NCBI RefSeq assembly: GCF_002577195.1
Contig: NZ_NULG01000030.1
Coordinates: 18,050 to 82,049, forward strand
Direction of reading: 5' to 3'
Origin: Bacillus sp. AFS041924
GTDB taxonomy: Bacteria > Bacillota > Bacilli > Bacillales > Bacillaceae_G
DNA length: 64,000 nt
The stretch's first letter is position 1; the number at the start of each line of letters is the position of its first letter. Positions 8,014 to 16,853 of the stretch are shown in pieces. The notes below the pieces were generated by a model that was given only the letters and a program-made list of their open reading frames with translations, searched no databases and was not told the DNA's origin. A program made the position numbers and the translations under genes.

Positions 8014-8991
8014 TTATTCTTTCACAAATTCCTTCGTACTTCTAACAGTATCAATCTGGCGAACCATGCTTTCAATTTCGTCACGTTTTGGTTCTAGGAA
8101 AGGCGGTAAAGATAATTTCTCACCTAATGTTTCATAAGGTTCGTCTCCCATAAATCCAGGACCATCAGTCGCAAACTCAAATAAAATTTGTGGTGCAACT
8201 CTTGCGTATAATGATTCAAAGAAGTGACGGTCTACATAGCCAGAGTTAGGTAAACGGAATGAGTCTAGACGTTTAATCCATTCTTTTAATACGGACGTAT
8301 CTTCTACACGGAACGCCACATGGTGAACAGTACCAAAGCCTTGATAGCTTTGAGGTAATATCTCATTATGTTCTGCGATAATTTGTGCACCGTTTCCTCC
8401 TTCGCCGACTTCGAATAAGTGGAATGAACCTTCCTTATCAATTTCTTTAAATAATAGTACTTTTTCAATTACTTCTTTAAAGAATTCGAAGTTAGCTACA
8501 CGGATGAAGATTGGTCCTAGTCCTGTAATTGCATATTCTAATGGAATTGGACCTTTTTGCCATGGTGTTCCTGAAACAATTCCTTTGTTTTGTTCATCTG
8601 AGATTAATTGATATTGCTGGTCGTCGAAATCAACGAATGATAATGTTTTCTTACCAAATTGTGTTTTTATTCCTGAGTGCTTCACTTCTAATCGATCAAA
8701 ACGCTTCACCCAATAATCTAGTGCTGCGTCTGTTGGTACTCGGAAGGATGTTTTTGAAATTTCATTTGTTCCGTGTACACCTTTTGGAATTCCAGGGAAA
8801 TCGAAAAATGTCATGTCCGTTCCAGCGCTTCCCTTATCGTCTGCAAAGAATAAATGATATGTTTGAATATCGTCTTGATTAACTGTTTTCTTTACTAAAC
8901 GCATTCCTAAAACATAAGTGAAAAATTCATAGTTTTTTTCTGCACTGCTAGTAATTGCTGTTACGTGATGTATACCTTTTAAGCCGTTCAT
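8014..8991 (-). CDS. mhqO: Ring-cleaving dioxygenase, glyoxalase fold (MhqO-like)
   Basis: 325-aa protein with two tandem vicinal-oxygen-chelate modules (GIHHVTAITSSAEKNYEFFT at the start and GTVHHVAFRVEDTSVLKEWI around 220). The metal-ligand candidates are the two HH motifs and the Glu in ILFEFATDGPGF (about 270). Relatives in B. subtilis (MhqA/MhqE/MhqO) are hydroquinone-specific extradiol dioxygenases that detoxify quinones. The perfect MhqR-type palindrome upstream supports membership of that regulon. It is monocistronic with its own terminator. Which Mhq paralogue it corresponds to is uncertain. Confidence 0.85.
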   Translation of the reverse strand: MNGLKGIHHVTAITSSAEKNYEFFTYVLGMRLVKKTVNQDDIQTYHLFFADDKGSAGTDMTFFDFPGIPKGVHGTNEISKTSFRVPTDAALDYWVKRFDRLEVKHSGIKTQFGKKTLSFVDFDDQQYQLISDEQNKGIVSGTPWQKGPIPLEYAITGLGPIFIRVANFEFFKEVIEKVLLFKEIDKEGSFHLFEVGEGGNGAQIIAEHNEILPQSYQGFGTVHHVAFRVEDTSVLKEWIKRLDSFRLPNSGYVDRHFFESLYARVAPQILFEFATDGPGFMGDEPYETLGEKLSLPPFLEPKRDEIESMVRQIDTVRSTKEFVKE

Positions 8992-9098
8992 TCTAATTCC
9001 TCCAACTCGTTATTTTTTTTATATAATCCTATTTATTTTGTGAATCGATTGATGAAGAATACGGTAAAATTTAATGGAAATTTATTTTGAATTCAAGA

Positions 9099-9116
9099 TA
9101 TCTCGAATTCGAGATA
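9099..9116. promoter_or_regulatory. MhqR-type operator
   Basis: Perfect 18-bp palindrome TATCTCGAATTCGAGATA about 110 nt upstream of the dioxygenase start. It matches the operator described for the MarR-family quinone sensor MhqR of B. subtilis. A second small palindrome TTGAATTCAA sits at 9088-9097. No mhqR gene is in this window. Confidence 0.8.
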
Positions 9117-9161
9117 AATATATCATGTAAATCATTTTCCGTCAAACTGTAATTTTTATTA

Positions 9162-9190
9162 ACAAAAAGACTCTGACAAATTAGTCAGAG
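9162..9190 (-). terminator. Terminator of the cyd operon
   Basis: Stem CTCTGAC / GTCAGAG with loop AAATTA, followed on the minus strand by TCTTTTTG. It lies 15 nt after the last cyd gene. Confidence 0.85.
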
Positions 9191-9205
9191 CCCATTAATT
9201 TTCAT

Positions 9206-10942
9206 CTATTCACTTACTCTAAATGGTCGATCTAGTTCAAAGAGTTTACGATATCGTTCTTCGGTTTTGAAAAGAGTATCGTGAGAACCCTTCATTGCAA
9301 TTGTACCTTTATCTAAAAAAAGAATTTGATCAGCCATTTCTGCACCAATTAAGTGGTGTGTAATCCATAGTACTGTTTTCCCTTCTAATACTTTAAAAAT
9401 TGTTGCAAGAAGTTTTCTTTCCGTTATTGAATCTAATCCAACCGTTGGTTCATCTAAAATAACGATTGGTGTATTTTGAAGAAGTATTCTAGCCAACGCA
9501 ATTCTTTGACGTTCTCCACCTGAAAATCTAACTCCGGTTTCTTGCATAGATGTATGATATCCTTCTGGAAGTGATGCAATATATTCATGAAGCTCAACCA
9601 TTTTCGTAACCTTTATTACCTCTTCATCACTTGCTTTTGGATTTCCTAAACGAATATTATTTAAAACTGTTGTATCAAATAAATATGGCTTTTGATTTAG
9701 AACAGATATAACTTTCGAAATGTGATCTCCGAATGAAATACTTTCGAGTTCATTCACTATAACACTTCCTGCAATAGGAGATTCTACACCTTCAATTAGT
9801 TTAAGGATCGTCGATTTTCCAGAACCACTCGGCCCTAATAAGGCAGTTTTTTTGTTTGGCTCAATAGCGAATGAAACATTGTTTAAAACAGTTTCGCCTT
9901 CCGAATAGTGAAATGTTACATTTTGAAATTCGATTTTTCGATAATCATCAATATTCTCTTCTAATTTAGGCAATACTTGATCACGATTTACCTCTTTAAT
10001 CCCTTCTAAACGAGTGATTGAATCCGTATATAAAGGGACACTGCCTATAGAATTTGATAATGGAATAAAGGCTTCTGTTAAAGGAAAGATAATTAAAACA
10101 AATGCAGCGATAAAAGTTCTTGGAATATCTCCTGTTAAACTTGCATTCCCTGCCCAATATAGCATCATTAAAACTAAAATTGCTACGATGAATTGGGCAA
10201 TTAAATCGCGCCGTCTTCTAAATCTTTTTTCCTTGCTTTGAATAGTTCTTAAGGATTCATCCATTTCTTCGTACTTTTTAATAAAGCTTTTTTGTTTACC
10301 ACTAAATAACCAATCACTAATTCCCATTACGGCATCAGTTAGATTTTCATATATGTGACTCTTTTCCTTTTTAATTTGATGTGTCCGTGCTTTTTCAACT
10401 AATAATGAAAATAGTGGGAGGATCCCTATTAAGACAAAGGATACAATTGCCGTTAAAATTGCAAATGGAATAGAGAAAAAACCAAGTGCAACTACAGATA
10501 GTACATATATAAACAATGAAGCAATTCCAGGGAAAATCGTCTTTAAATAAATATCCTGTAAATATTCTATATCATTCGCTAATAAGCCTAAAATATCTCC
10601 TGTTTTAAACTTTGAATTGATATTAAGCGCATACGGTTCGAGATTACTAAATAATCTCGTTCTCATTCGAGATAAAATCTTTAAAATTGTATGGTGTCCG
10701 ACTAATCTTTCAACATATTTAGAAGCTGACCTTAAAATACCAAATGTACGTACAGCTACGATTGGTACATAAACCATTAAAATATTTTCAGGTCTAGTTG
10801 CTGCTTTGGAGATTAAATAGCCGGAAGTGTACATAAGAGAAGCCGCTGCAAAAATAGTCAATGAACTTAAGAAGATCACAACTATAAATAAACGACGATT
10901 CTCTTTTATATATGGTAAAATCCATCCATTTTTATTAAACAT
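9206..10942 (-). CDS. cydC: CydC-type subunit of the thiol reductant ABC exporter
   Basis: 578-aa fused membrane/ATPase half-transporter: six N-terminal helices (about 15-310), then a nucleotide-binding domain with Walker A GPSGSGKST, signature FSGGERQRIALARILL and Walker B PIVILDEPTVGLD. With the adjacent gene it forms the heterodimeric CydDC exporter of cysteine/glutathione needed to mature cytochrome bd. It is the last gene of cydAB-cydDC, 11 nt downstream. In B. subtilis naming this position is called cydD; I use the TIGRFAM/E. coli naming by position and sequence type. Confidence 0.9.
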   Translation of the reverse strand: MFNKNGWILPYIKENRRLFIVVIFLSSLTIFAAASLMYTSGYLISKAATRPENILMVYVPIVAVRTFGILRSASKYVERLVGHHTILKILSRMRTRLFSNLEPYALNINSKFKTGDILGLLANDIEYLQDIYLKTIFPGIASLFIYVLSVVALGFFSIPFAILTAIVSFVLIGILPLFSLLVEKARTHQIKKEKSHIYENLTDAVMGISDWLFSGKQKSFIKKYEEMDESLRTIQSKEKRFRRRRDLIAQFIVAILVLMMLYWAGNASLTGDIPRTFIAAFVLIIFPLTEAFIPLSNSIGSVPLYTDSITRLEGIKEVNRDQVLPKLEENIDDYRKIEFQNVTFHYSEGETVLNNVSFAIEPNKKTALLGPSGSGKSTILKLIEGVESPIAGSVIVNELESISFGDHISKVISVLNQKPYLFDTTVLNNIRLGNPKASDEEVIKVTKMVELHEYIASLPEGYHTSMQETGVRFSGGERQRIALARILLQNTPIVILDEPTVGLDSITERKLLATIFKVLEGKTVLWITHHLIGAEMADQILFLDKGTIAMKGSHDTLFKTEERYRKLFELDRPFRVSE

Positions 10943-10953
10943 ACATTTCCCTT

Positions 10954-12657
10954 CTAACTATGAATTAATCGATAATAATGACCCTTTTTTAGTAATAACT
11001 CTTCGTGCGTACCAACCTCAATTATGTTACCTTCGTTCATAACAATAATTTGATCCATTTCTTTCATCCAATGTAAGCGATGCGTAGCTAAGAACACTAA
11101 TTTATTTGAAAATAACTTAAGCATTGTTTGTTTTAATTCAAACTCTGTTTCAATATCAAGGTGACTAGTAGGTTCATCTAACAGAAGCATTGGACGATTT
11201 TCTAAAAATGCTCTAGCAAGTGCTACACGCTGACTTTGTCCTCCACTTAAAGCTCTACCGCCTTCACCGATTTTTTCCTCTAATCCTTTTGGTAATTCTT
11301 TAATTAAAGAATTTAGACCAGCCAAAACAGCTGCATTTTCAATCTCTTTTGTTGTCGCACTAGGATTATAAAAGCTTATATTATCGTTTAACGATTTTGA
11401 AAAAATGTAAGGACTTTGTGGAATATAGATTAATTGTTTATGCCAATCTGGTAATTGAAGATGCGCAACCTTTTCACCTGAAATATGAATCGTACCATTC
11501 GATGGTTCTAAAAATCCCCCGATTAAGTCAATGAGTGTTGATTTACCAGATCCGCTTTCGCCAACAATGCCGATTTTTTGAAACCCTTTAATACTTAAAT
11601 TTATATTCGTTAAAATCGCTTGACCATCTTTTTCGGGTTTGACTGATACATCAATAAAATTGATTTCGCTAGTTTGATTCCAACCTGATAGATGAGTATT
11701 TTCTTGTGCCTTAAACTCCTGTTCATCTAAAATATCTTGCATTGCTTTTCCAGCTTCTTGACCATTTAATGTAGCATGATAATCTGCTCCTACTTCACGA
11801 ACCGGTAAGAAATATTCAGGTGCTAGAATTAATATTGTTAGTGCTGGCCCCAATAATATCACTCCGTCAATCAATCGGAGCCCTAAAAAGACAGCAACTG
11901 TAGCGATTGAAAGCATTGTAAATAAATCTAGAGCAAATGATGATAAAAAGGCTACTTTTAATGTCCCCATCGTCGCTTCTCTATACCTTTCACTTACACT
12001 TTCAATTTTTTTTATCTGTTTTCTACTTAACCCTAGGAATTTTAATGTTTCCAGACCGCGTAGTGAATCAGTAAAATGGTTCGATAAAATTCTGTAAATC
12101 TTCCATTGTTTATTTGATTTCTTTTTAGCTGCCAAACCGAGTAAAATCATAAAAATAATAATGATTGGGAACGTTACGACTAGTATAAGTGCAGAAACTT
12201 TATCAACAAAGAAAATATAAATGACGATGACCGGTGAGACAATTGCTAAGTTAATCATTTTTAATGGAACGATCTCTAAATATTGTCTTAGCTGTGAAGT
12301 TCCTTCCATAATAAGTGTTACAATATTACCTGTTCCTGATTTTCTTGCAAATCTAGGACCAAGTTTAAACAGCTTCTCTAAAACTTTCATTTTCATTTCT
12401 GTTGAAGCAATGTCGGCAAAATGCTCTGAACATCTCTGTTTTATGGTCGAGAGTATATATCGACAAATAAATGCGATGATGAAGAAAATAGTAGCGTATA
12501 AAATATCGCTACTATTTTTTCCATTGAACAAACTGACAATAGCTTTTGAAAGCATATATGCCTGAATCATAATTGCCGTTACTTGTATAATTGTTAAAAA
12601 AGATAGGATCATTAATAAACGATTTATCCCTTTATATTTAATAAGATCTTTTCCCAT
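10954..12657 (-). CDS. cydD: CydD-type subunit of the thiol reductant ABC exporter
   Basis: 567-aa ABC half-transporter with an N-terminal six-helix membrane domain and a C-terminal ATPase (Walker A GESGSGKST, signature LSGGQSQRVALARAFLE, Walker B LLLDEPTSHLD). It partners the neighbouring CydC-type subunit to export thiols used in assembling the bd oxidase. Its ATG overlaps the cydB stop by 1 nt (TAATG), so it is translationally coupled to cydB. The B. subtilis orthologue of this position and length is called CydC. Confidence 0.9.
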   Translation of the reverse strand: MGKDLIKYKGINRLLMILSFLTIIQVTAIMIQAYMLSKAIVSLFNGKNSSDILYATIFFIIAFICRYILSTIKQRCSEHFADIASTEMKMKVLEKLFKLGPRFARKSGTGNIVTLIMEGTSQLRQYLEIVPLKMINLAIVSPVIVIYIFFVDKVSALILVVTFPIIIIFMILLGLAAKKKSNKQWKIYRILSNHFTDSLRGLETLKFLGLSRKQIKKIESVSERYREATMGTLKVAFLSSFALDLFTMLSIATVAVFLGLRLIDGVILLGPALTILILAPEYFLPVREVGADYHATLNGQEAGKAMQDILDEQEFKAQENTHLSGWNQTSEINFIDVSVKPEKDGQAILTNINLSIKGFQKIGIVGESGSGKSTLIDLIGGFLEPSNGTIHISGEKVAHLQLPDWHKQLIYIPQSPYIFSKSLNDNISFYNPSATTKEIENAAVLAGLNSLIKELPKGLEEKIGEGGRALSGGQSQRVALARAFLENRPMLLLDEPTSHLDIETEFELKQTMLKLFSNKLVFLATHRLHWMKEMDQIIVMNEGNIIEVGTHEELLLKKGHYYRLIHS

Positions 12658-13670
12658 TAATAAGTCAAATCCTTCTCATCCACTCTTTTTCTAAACACAT
12701 AATAACTCCATATTTGATAACCGAGTACGAATGGTAATAATGTACATGCAACAAGGGTCATTACTTTTAATGAATATGGACCAGATGAAGCATTATATAC
12801 AGTTAAATCATACGTATTTTTTATTGAACTAATCATGACTCTTGGGAACAACGAAGTAAACATTGTCCCTACTGTTAGAACAATACCAATGCCTGTCATC
12901 GTAAATGACCAGCCATCTCTTTTTTTATAAATGAAGATTGTAGCAAGCACATAAGCTACTACGACTAACAAAATAAGCGGAACTGTTATTTCTGCTTTTA
13001 CTTTAAACATATCTGTCTCAAAAAATGCCATTCCAGTAAATGCAACTAAGAATAGGAATACTGGAATCATTACTAAACGTGCCAGAGAGCGCGCACGATT
13101 TCTTAACTCTCCTACAGTTTTTAATGTTAAAAACATTAATCCGTGTAAGAGGCATAATAATGTTACAGTTATACCTCCAACTACTGTGAATACATTAACG
13201 TAATCTGAAAAACCTGCAGATATATTCATATTTTGATCGATTGGCATTCCTCTAAGAATGCTAGAGAATAGCACACCGAATAAAAATGGTGGTAATAAAC
13301 TACCGAAGAAAATTACCCAATCCCAAGCTTTTGTCCATTTTGAACTTTCTACTTTCCCTCTAAATTCAAAAGCAACTCCACGTCCGATTAATGCCATTAA
13401 GACAAATACAAACGGAATATAATATCCACTAAACATTGTTGCATACCAATTTGGAAATGCCGCAAAGATTGCTCCACCGGCAGTTAATAACCACACTTCA
13501 TTTGCGTCCCAGAATGGTCCAATTGTATTAATTAATATTCTTCTTTCAGTATCATTTTTAGCTAGTAGCTTCGTAGATATACCTACACCAAAGTCGAATC
13601 CTTCTAAAAAGAAGAAGCCTATAAATAAAACCGCTACAAGTAAAAACCATAATTCATTTAACTCAATCAT
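12657..13670 (-). CDS. cydB: Cytochrome bd ubiquinol/menaquinol oxidase subunit II
   Basis: 337-aa, roughly nine-helix membrane subunit of the high-oxygen-affinity terminal oxidase. The start (MIELNELWFLLVAVLF followed by FLEGFDFGVG) and DANEVWLLTAGGAIFAAFPNWYA are highly conserved in Bacillus CydB, so the start is well placed. Oddly, the 40 nt upstream (GGCAACGGCTACGATTGT before the ATG) show no Shine-Dalgarno match, and cydA lies about 1.45 kb away because a tnpB element separates them. Expression may therefore be weakened unless translation starts by another route. Confidence 0.95.
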   Translation of the reverse strand: MIELNELWFLLVAVLFIGFFFLEGFDFGVGISTKLLAKNDTERRILINTIGPFWDANEVWLLTAGGAIFAAFPNWYATMFSGYYIPFVFVLMALIGRGVAFEFRGKVESSKWTKAWDWVIFFGSLLPPFLFGVLFSSILRGMPIDQNMNISAGFSDYVNVFTVVGGITVTLLCLLHGLMFLTLKTVGELRNRARSLARLVMIPVFLFLVAFTGMAFFETDMFKVKAEITVPLILLVVVAYVLATIFIYKKRDGWSFTMTGIGIVLTVGTMFTSLFPRVMISSIKNTYDLTVYNASSGPYSLKVMTLVACTLLPFVLGYQIWSYYVFRKRVDEKDLTY

Positions 13671-13856
13671 ACAATCGTAGCCGTTGCCAAAGACTTATAA
13701 AAATCAATAAATATCTATTATTTTTATAGATTTTGTTTATTTCCCTGTTCTACGTGTCCGATTTTGCCTAATTAGGCTACTCCCGTTTGGTATAACACTC
13801 CAAGGGCGTAAATTCGGATACAACGAATCCTACATATTAGTAATGACGTCTAGGTA
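13671..13856 (-). other. Right-end region of the tnpB element and cydB leader
   Basis: About 185 nt between the tnpB remnant and cydB, with several small inverted repeats, among them GCCTAATTAGGC (13766-13777) and a GGATTCG/TATCC structure near 13815-13830. In IS200/IS605 elements the right end downstream of tnpB encodes the guide (omega) RNA, so a degenerate omega RNA could lie here. I cannot fix the element boundary or a guide. Confidence 0.4.
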
Positions 13857-14972
13857 TCATAATACTAATTTATAACGTGACAAGTTGATCGCAGCGTTAA
13901 AATCTCGATCTATTACACGACCGCATTTACATTTATATAATCGGTCTGATAGTTTTAAATCATTCTTCAAATTCCCACAACTTGAACACGTTTTAGAAGA
14001 TGGGTACCATTAATCAGCTTCAACAAATTCAATACCATATTTTTCACACTTATATTGAATTTGGCGCTTGAATTTACATAAGCACTGCTTTGCAATTGCT
14101 TTTGAAAGGTGCTTATTCTTCATCATCTTTTTAATATTTAAAGTTTCCATTACGATGCGATATGGTTTGGTTCTCACGATCTCGCTCGTAGATTGATGAA
14201 GATGATTTAGTCTGATATTGGTCAACCTTCTATGGAGGTGTTGTACCTTCTTTTCGATTTTTATAATGTTGCTTGTTTTGACGAAACGGTTTCCCTCCTT
14301 ATTCATTTCATATTTATGAGAAACTCTACGTTGCAACCTACGTAAACGTTTCTCTGCCCTTCTAACAGTGCTTGTTTTGTTAATATTTTTCTTCTTAGTG
14401 CCATCTGAACATACGGCTAATTCTTTAATTCCTACATCAATTCCAAGTGAGACATCCGTCAGTTCAACAATTGGTTTTGATTCTTCAATTCCTACAGAAA
14501 GATACCCGTATTTTCCGTCGTGACTTATTCTAGGATTATAGAATTTTTCATCTGGTATATTTTCAGAAGTTTTTATCCAACCAACTTTTTCGACCAATAT
14601 TATATTTCCTTTTACTTTCAACTTCACATTATCATTGTAAAATGAGGGTTTTGATTTTCTTTTACTTTTGAATCGTGGTTTATCTGCTAATCCTTTAAAG
14701 AAATTTTTATACGCATTACAAAGATCTTTTATCGCTTGTTTTGTAATATTATTCGATACTTCATACAACCAAGAAAATTCTTCATTTTTTTTTAGTGTAG
14801 TTAATTCTTTTCTTAACATGGCATCAGAAATAAATTTCCCACCTGATTTATAATTTTCATCTTGTTTAGACAATGCCCAGTTATAAGCCCATCTAGCAGT
14901 TCCCACTGACTTCCATAATTGTGTTTCTTGTTCTTTAGTTGGTATTAATCTTACTTTCTTCGCAAGTACCAT
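13857..14972 (-). pseudogene. tnpB: IS200/IS605-type tnpB interrupted by an in-frame stop
   Basis: RNA-guided nuclease of the IS605/IS1341 group. The intact part begins at MVLAKKVRLIPTKEQE and carries the RuvC motifs GIDVGIKELAV and VMETLNIKKM. It stops at TAA (14010-14012) after VEAD. Translating on in the same frame gives WYPSSKTCSSCG, then CKCGRVIDRDFNAAINLS, i.e. the zinc finger and third RuvC aspartate, ending at TGA (13857-13859). Relatives usually have Lys/Arg at the stop position, so a single AAA-to-TAA change would explain it. No tnpA is present. A 29-codon upstream extension exists but lacks a ribosome binding site. Confidence 0.85.
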
Positions 14973-15118
14973 TTTTTTTTTCAAATTTTTAAGAGTTTGT
15001 ACAGTTCCACGGATCGAATCAACTTTCAAATTACTCACCTCATGTACATTTAAACACAATGGGTGATTTTCATTTAGAACAAATTGTGATATTTTTATAA
15101 ATTTTAATAAATTAATAA
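14973..15118 (-). other. Left flank of the tnpB element after cydA
   Basis: AT-rich 146 nt between the cydA stop codon and the conserved tnpB start. It should contain the left end of the IS605-type element. No clear subterminal hairpin or target tetranucleotide could be assigned by eye. Confidence 0.3.
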
Positions 15119-16513
15119 TTAACTGTAATAGGCCTCCCTTTCAAATGGATCGACAGTAGGAACCTCTTCTTTTTTAACATGATGTGTCCCTTTTTTAATT
15201 TCCTTCACAAACAAGTAAACTAAAACGACTGCTAAAATTGCATACATTGTTGTAAATGTTGTGATTGAGAAGATGAGTGATCCTTTTGAAACATTTGGTG
15301 ATACAGATGCAGCCGTCGTCATTAAACCGAACACTGTCCAAGGTTGGCGACCTATTTCCGTCATAACCCATCCAGCTGTATTTGCAATAAATGGTAATGA
15401 AATAAGTAAAATTGTTGCCTTTAAGAATAGATTTTTAGATTCCAATTTTTTTCGATAGCTAAAATATAACCCTAACATCGACATTAAAATCATAACCATT
15501 CCTGCTCCTGCCATAATTCTAAAGCTCCAGAAGGTTGTATTAACTGGTGGAATATAATTTCCAGGACCATATAATTTCTCATACTGCTTTTGTAATGTAT
15601 TCATTCCAGGTACTTTACCTTCAAATTTCTCGTAAGCAAGATAACTTAGTAGATACGGTACTTCAACTTCGTACTTATTTTCTTTCTTTTTCGAATCAAT
15701 AAGACCAAAAATCATCCAGCTTGCAGGGTCGCCACTATCTTCCCAAAGCCCTTCACTGGCAGCCATTTTCATAGGTTGTGATTCCATTAAATGCTTAGCT
15801 TGAGAATGACCACTGAATGCCACGCCAATTCCTGCTACTAAAGCAACTACCATTGCGAGATTGAATGCCTTTTTAAACAGTTCTGTTTCTTGTTTTTTTA
15901 AGATTTTATATGCACTTACACCTGCAACAAATAATGCACCTGTTGCTAATGCTCCAGCTATTGTGTGAGGAAACTCAACCTTTAGCTGTGGATTTGTTAT
16001 GATCGCCAAGAAATCATTCATTTCTGCTCGACCATTTTTAATCGTAAAACCAACTGGCTCCTGCATAAATGAATTGGCTGCTAAGATCCAAAATGCTGAC
16101 ATTACAGTTCCAAATGCAACAAGCCAAATACACATTAGATGAATTTTTTTATTAAGTCGTTCCCAACCGAATATCCAAATGCCTAAAAATGTAGATTCGA
16201 TAAAAAACGCTAATAATGCTTCAATAGCGAGTGGTGCTCCAAATACGTCCCCTACAAACCGGGAATATTCAGACCAGTTCATACCAAACTGAAATTCTTG
16301 AATAATACCTGTTACAACACCGACTGCAAAATTTATTAAAAATAAATGCCCAAAGAATTTTGTTAACTTTTTATATGTCTCGTTATTTCGAAAAACATAC
16401 ATTGTTTCCATAATTGCTACCATAAATACTAAACCTATAGAAAGTGGTACAAATAAAAAATGGAAAATCGTAGTGGAACCAAATTGTAATCTTGCAAGCT
16501 CTAGTACACTCAC
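15119..16513 (-). CDS. cydA: Cytochrome bd ubiquinol/menaquinol oxidase subunit I
   Basis: Haem-bearing subunit of cytochrome bd oxidase, about nine helices. It shows LQFGSTTIFHFLFVPLSIGLVF with the haem-ligand His, ANSFMQEPVGF, MESQPMKMAASEGLWEDSG and GWVMTEIGRQPWTVFGL (GRQPW). A longer frame exists, but I chose the GTG giving MSVLELARLQFG. It aligns with the Bacillus CydA N-terminus and has AAGGGGG six nt upstream, whereas that box would touch the ATG two codons earlier. First gene of the cyd operon, preceded by a Rex-like site. A tnpB remnant now separates it from cydB. Confidence 0.95.
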   Translation of the reverse strand: MSVLELARLQFGSTTIFHFLFVPLSIGLVFMVAIMETMYVFRNNETYKKLTKFFGHLFLINFAVGVVTGIIQEFQFGMNWSEYSRFVGDVFGAPLAIEALLAFFIESTFLGIWIFGWERLNKKIHLMCIWLVAFGTVMSAFWILAANSFMQEPVGFTIKNGRAEMNDFLAIITNPQLKVEFPHTIAGALATGALFVAGVSAYKILKKQETELFKKAFNLAMVVALVAGIGVAFSGHSQAKHLMESQPMKMAASEGLWEDSGDPASWMIFGLIDSKKKENKYEVEVPYLLSYLAYEKFEGKVPGMNTLQKQYEKLYGPGNYIPPVNTTFWSFRIMAGAGMVMILMSMLGLYFSYRKKLESKNLFLKATILLISLPFIANTAGWVMTEIGRQPWTVFGLMTTAASVSPNVSKGSLIFSITTFTTMYAILAVVLVYLFVKEIKKGTHHVKKEEVPTVDPFEREAYYS

Positions 16514-16770
16514 AGTCATCCCCCTTAGGTTAAAGATCATTGTAAAAAAATTTCCATTATGCCCGAGCGAAATTTTGAACACTTTTTCACAAATAATTCA
16601 TTAGATTGATTTCAGGAAACCAGTTAATGGTATCCCTTGTTACTTATAGTTTACTGTTCTAATAGGGTTTTTGACTTAAACTTATATGTCTAAATCGTGT
16701 CAATAAATTGTCTATTTTGTGACATTGTTCACATTTAATGTTTTATTCTGCTTTTAAATAATCGAAAGAC
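16514..16770 (-). promoter_or_regulatory. cyd operon promoter region
   Basis: About 260 nt leader and promoter region of cydA. A TTGACA-like -35 (revcomp at 16698-16703) lies just downstream of the Rex-like box, with a TATAAG-type candidate -10 that has poor spacing. No ORF is present. Confidence 0.45.
16717..16734. promoter_or_regulatory. Rex-type operator (also fits Fnr/Crp consensus)
   Basis: TTGTGACATTGTTCACAT matches the Rex box TTGTGAA-N4-TTCACAA at all but the two innermost/outermost variable positions. The core TGTGA-N6-TCACA equally fits an Fnr/Crp site. cydABCD is a known Rex target in B. subtilis, making Rex the more likely reader. Confidence 0.7.
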
Positions 16771-16773
16771 GAA

Positions 16774-16826
16774 TAAAAAAACATTATTGATTGCAACATC
16801 CATAATGGTATTGCATCAATAATGTT
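16774..16826 (-). terminator. Terminator of the chromate transporter genes
   Basis: Long inverted repeat (16 bp with one bulge) AACATTATTGATTGCAA / TTGCATCAATAATGTT, followed on the minus strand by seven U. It separates the ywr-like operon from cydA. Confidence 0.85.
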
Positions 16827-16853
16827 CAAATAGAATTACTGTTTATTCATTCC

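Noticed and set aside
12221..12565. Plus-strand 114-codon frame opposite cydD
   Set aside because: Shadow of a conserved ABC transporter gene; no ribosome binding site or family match.
16514..16582. Upstream extension of cydA
   Set aside because: Family alignment and the position of AAGGGGG favour the GTG at 16511-16513.
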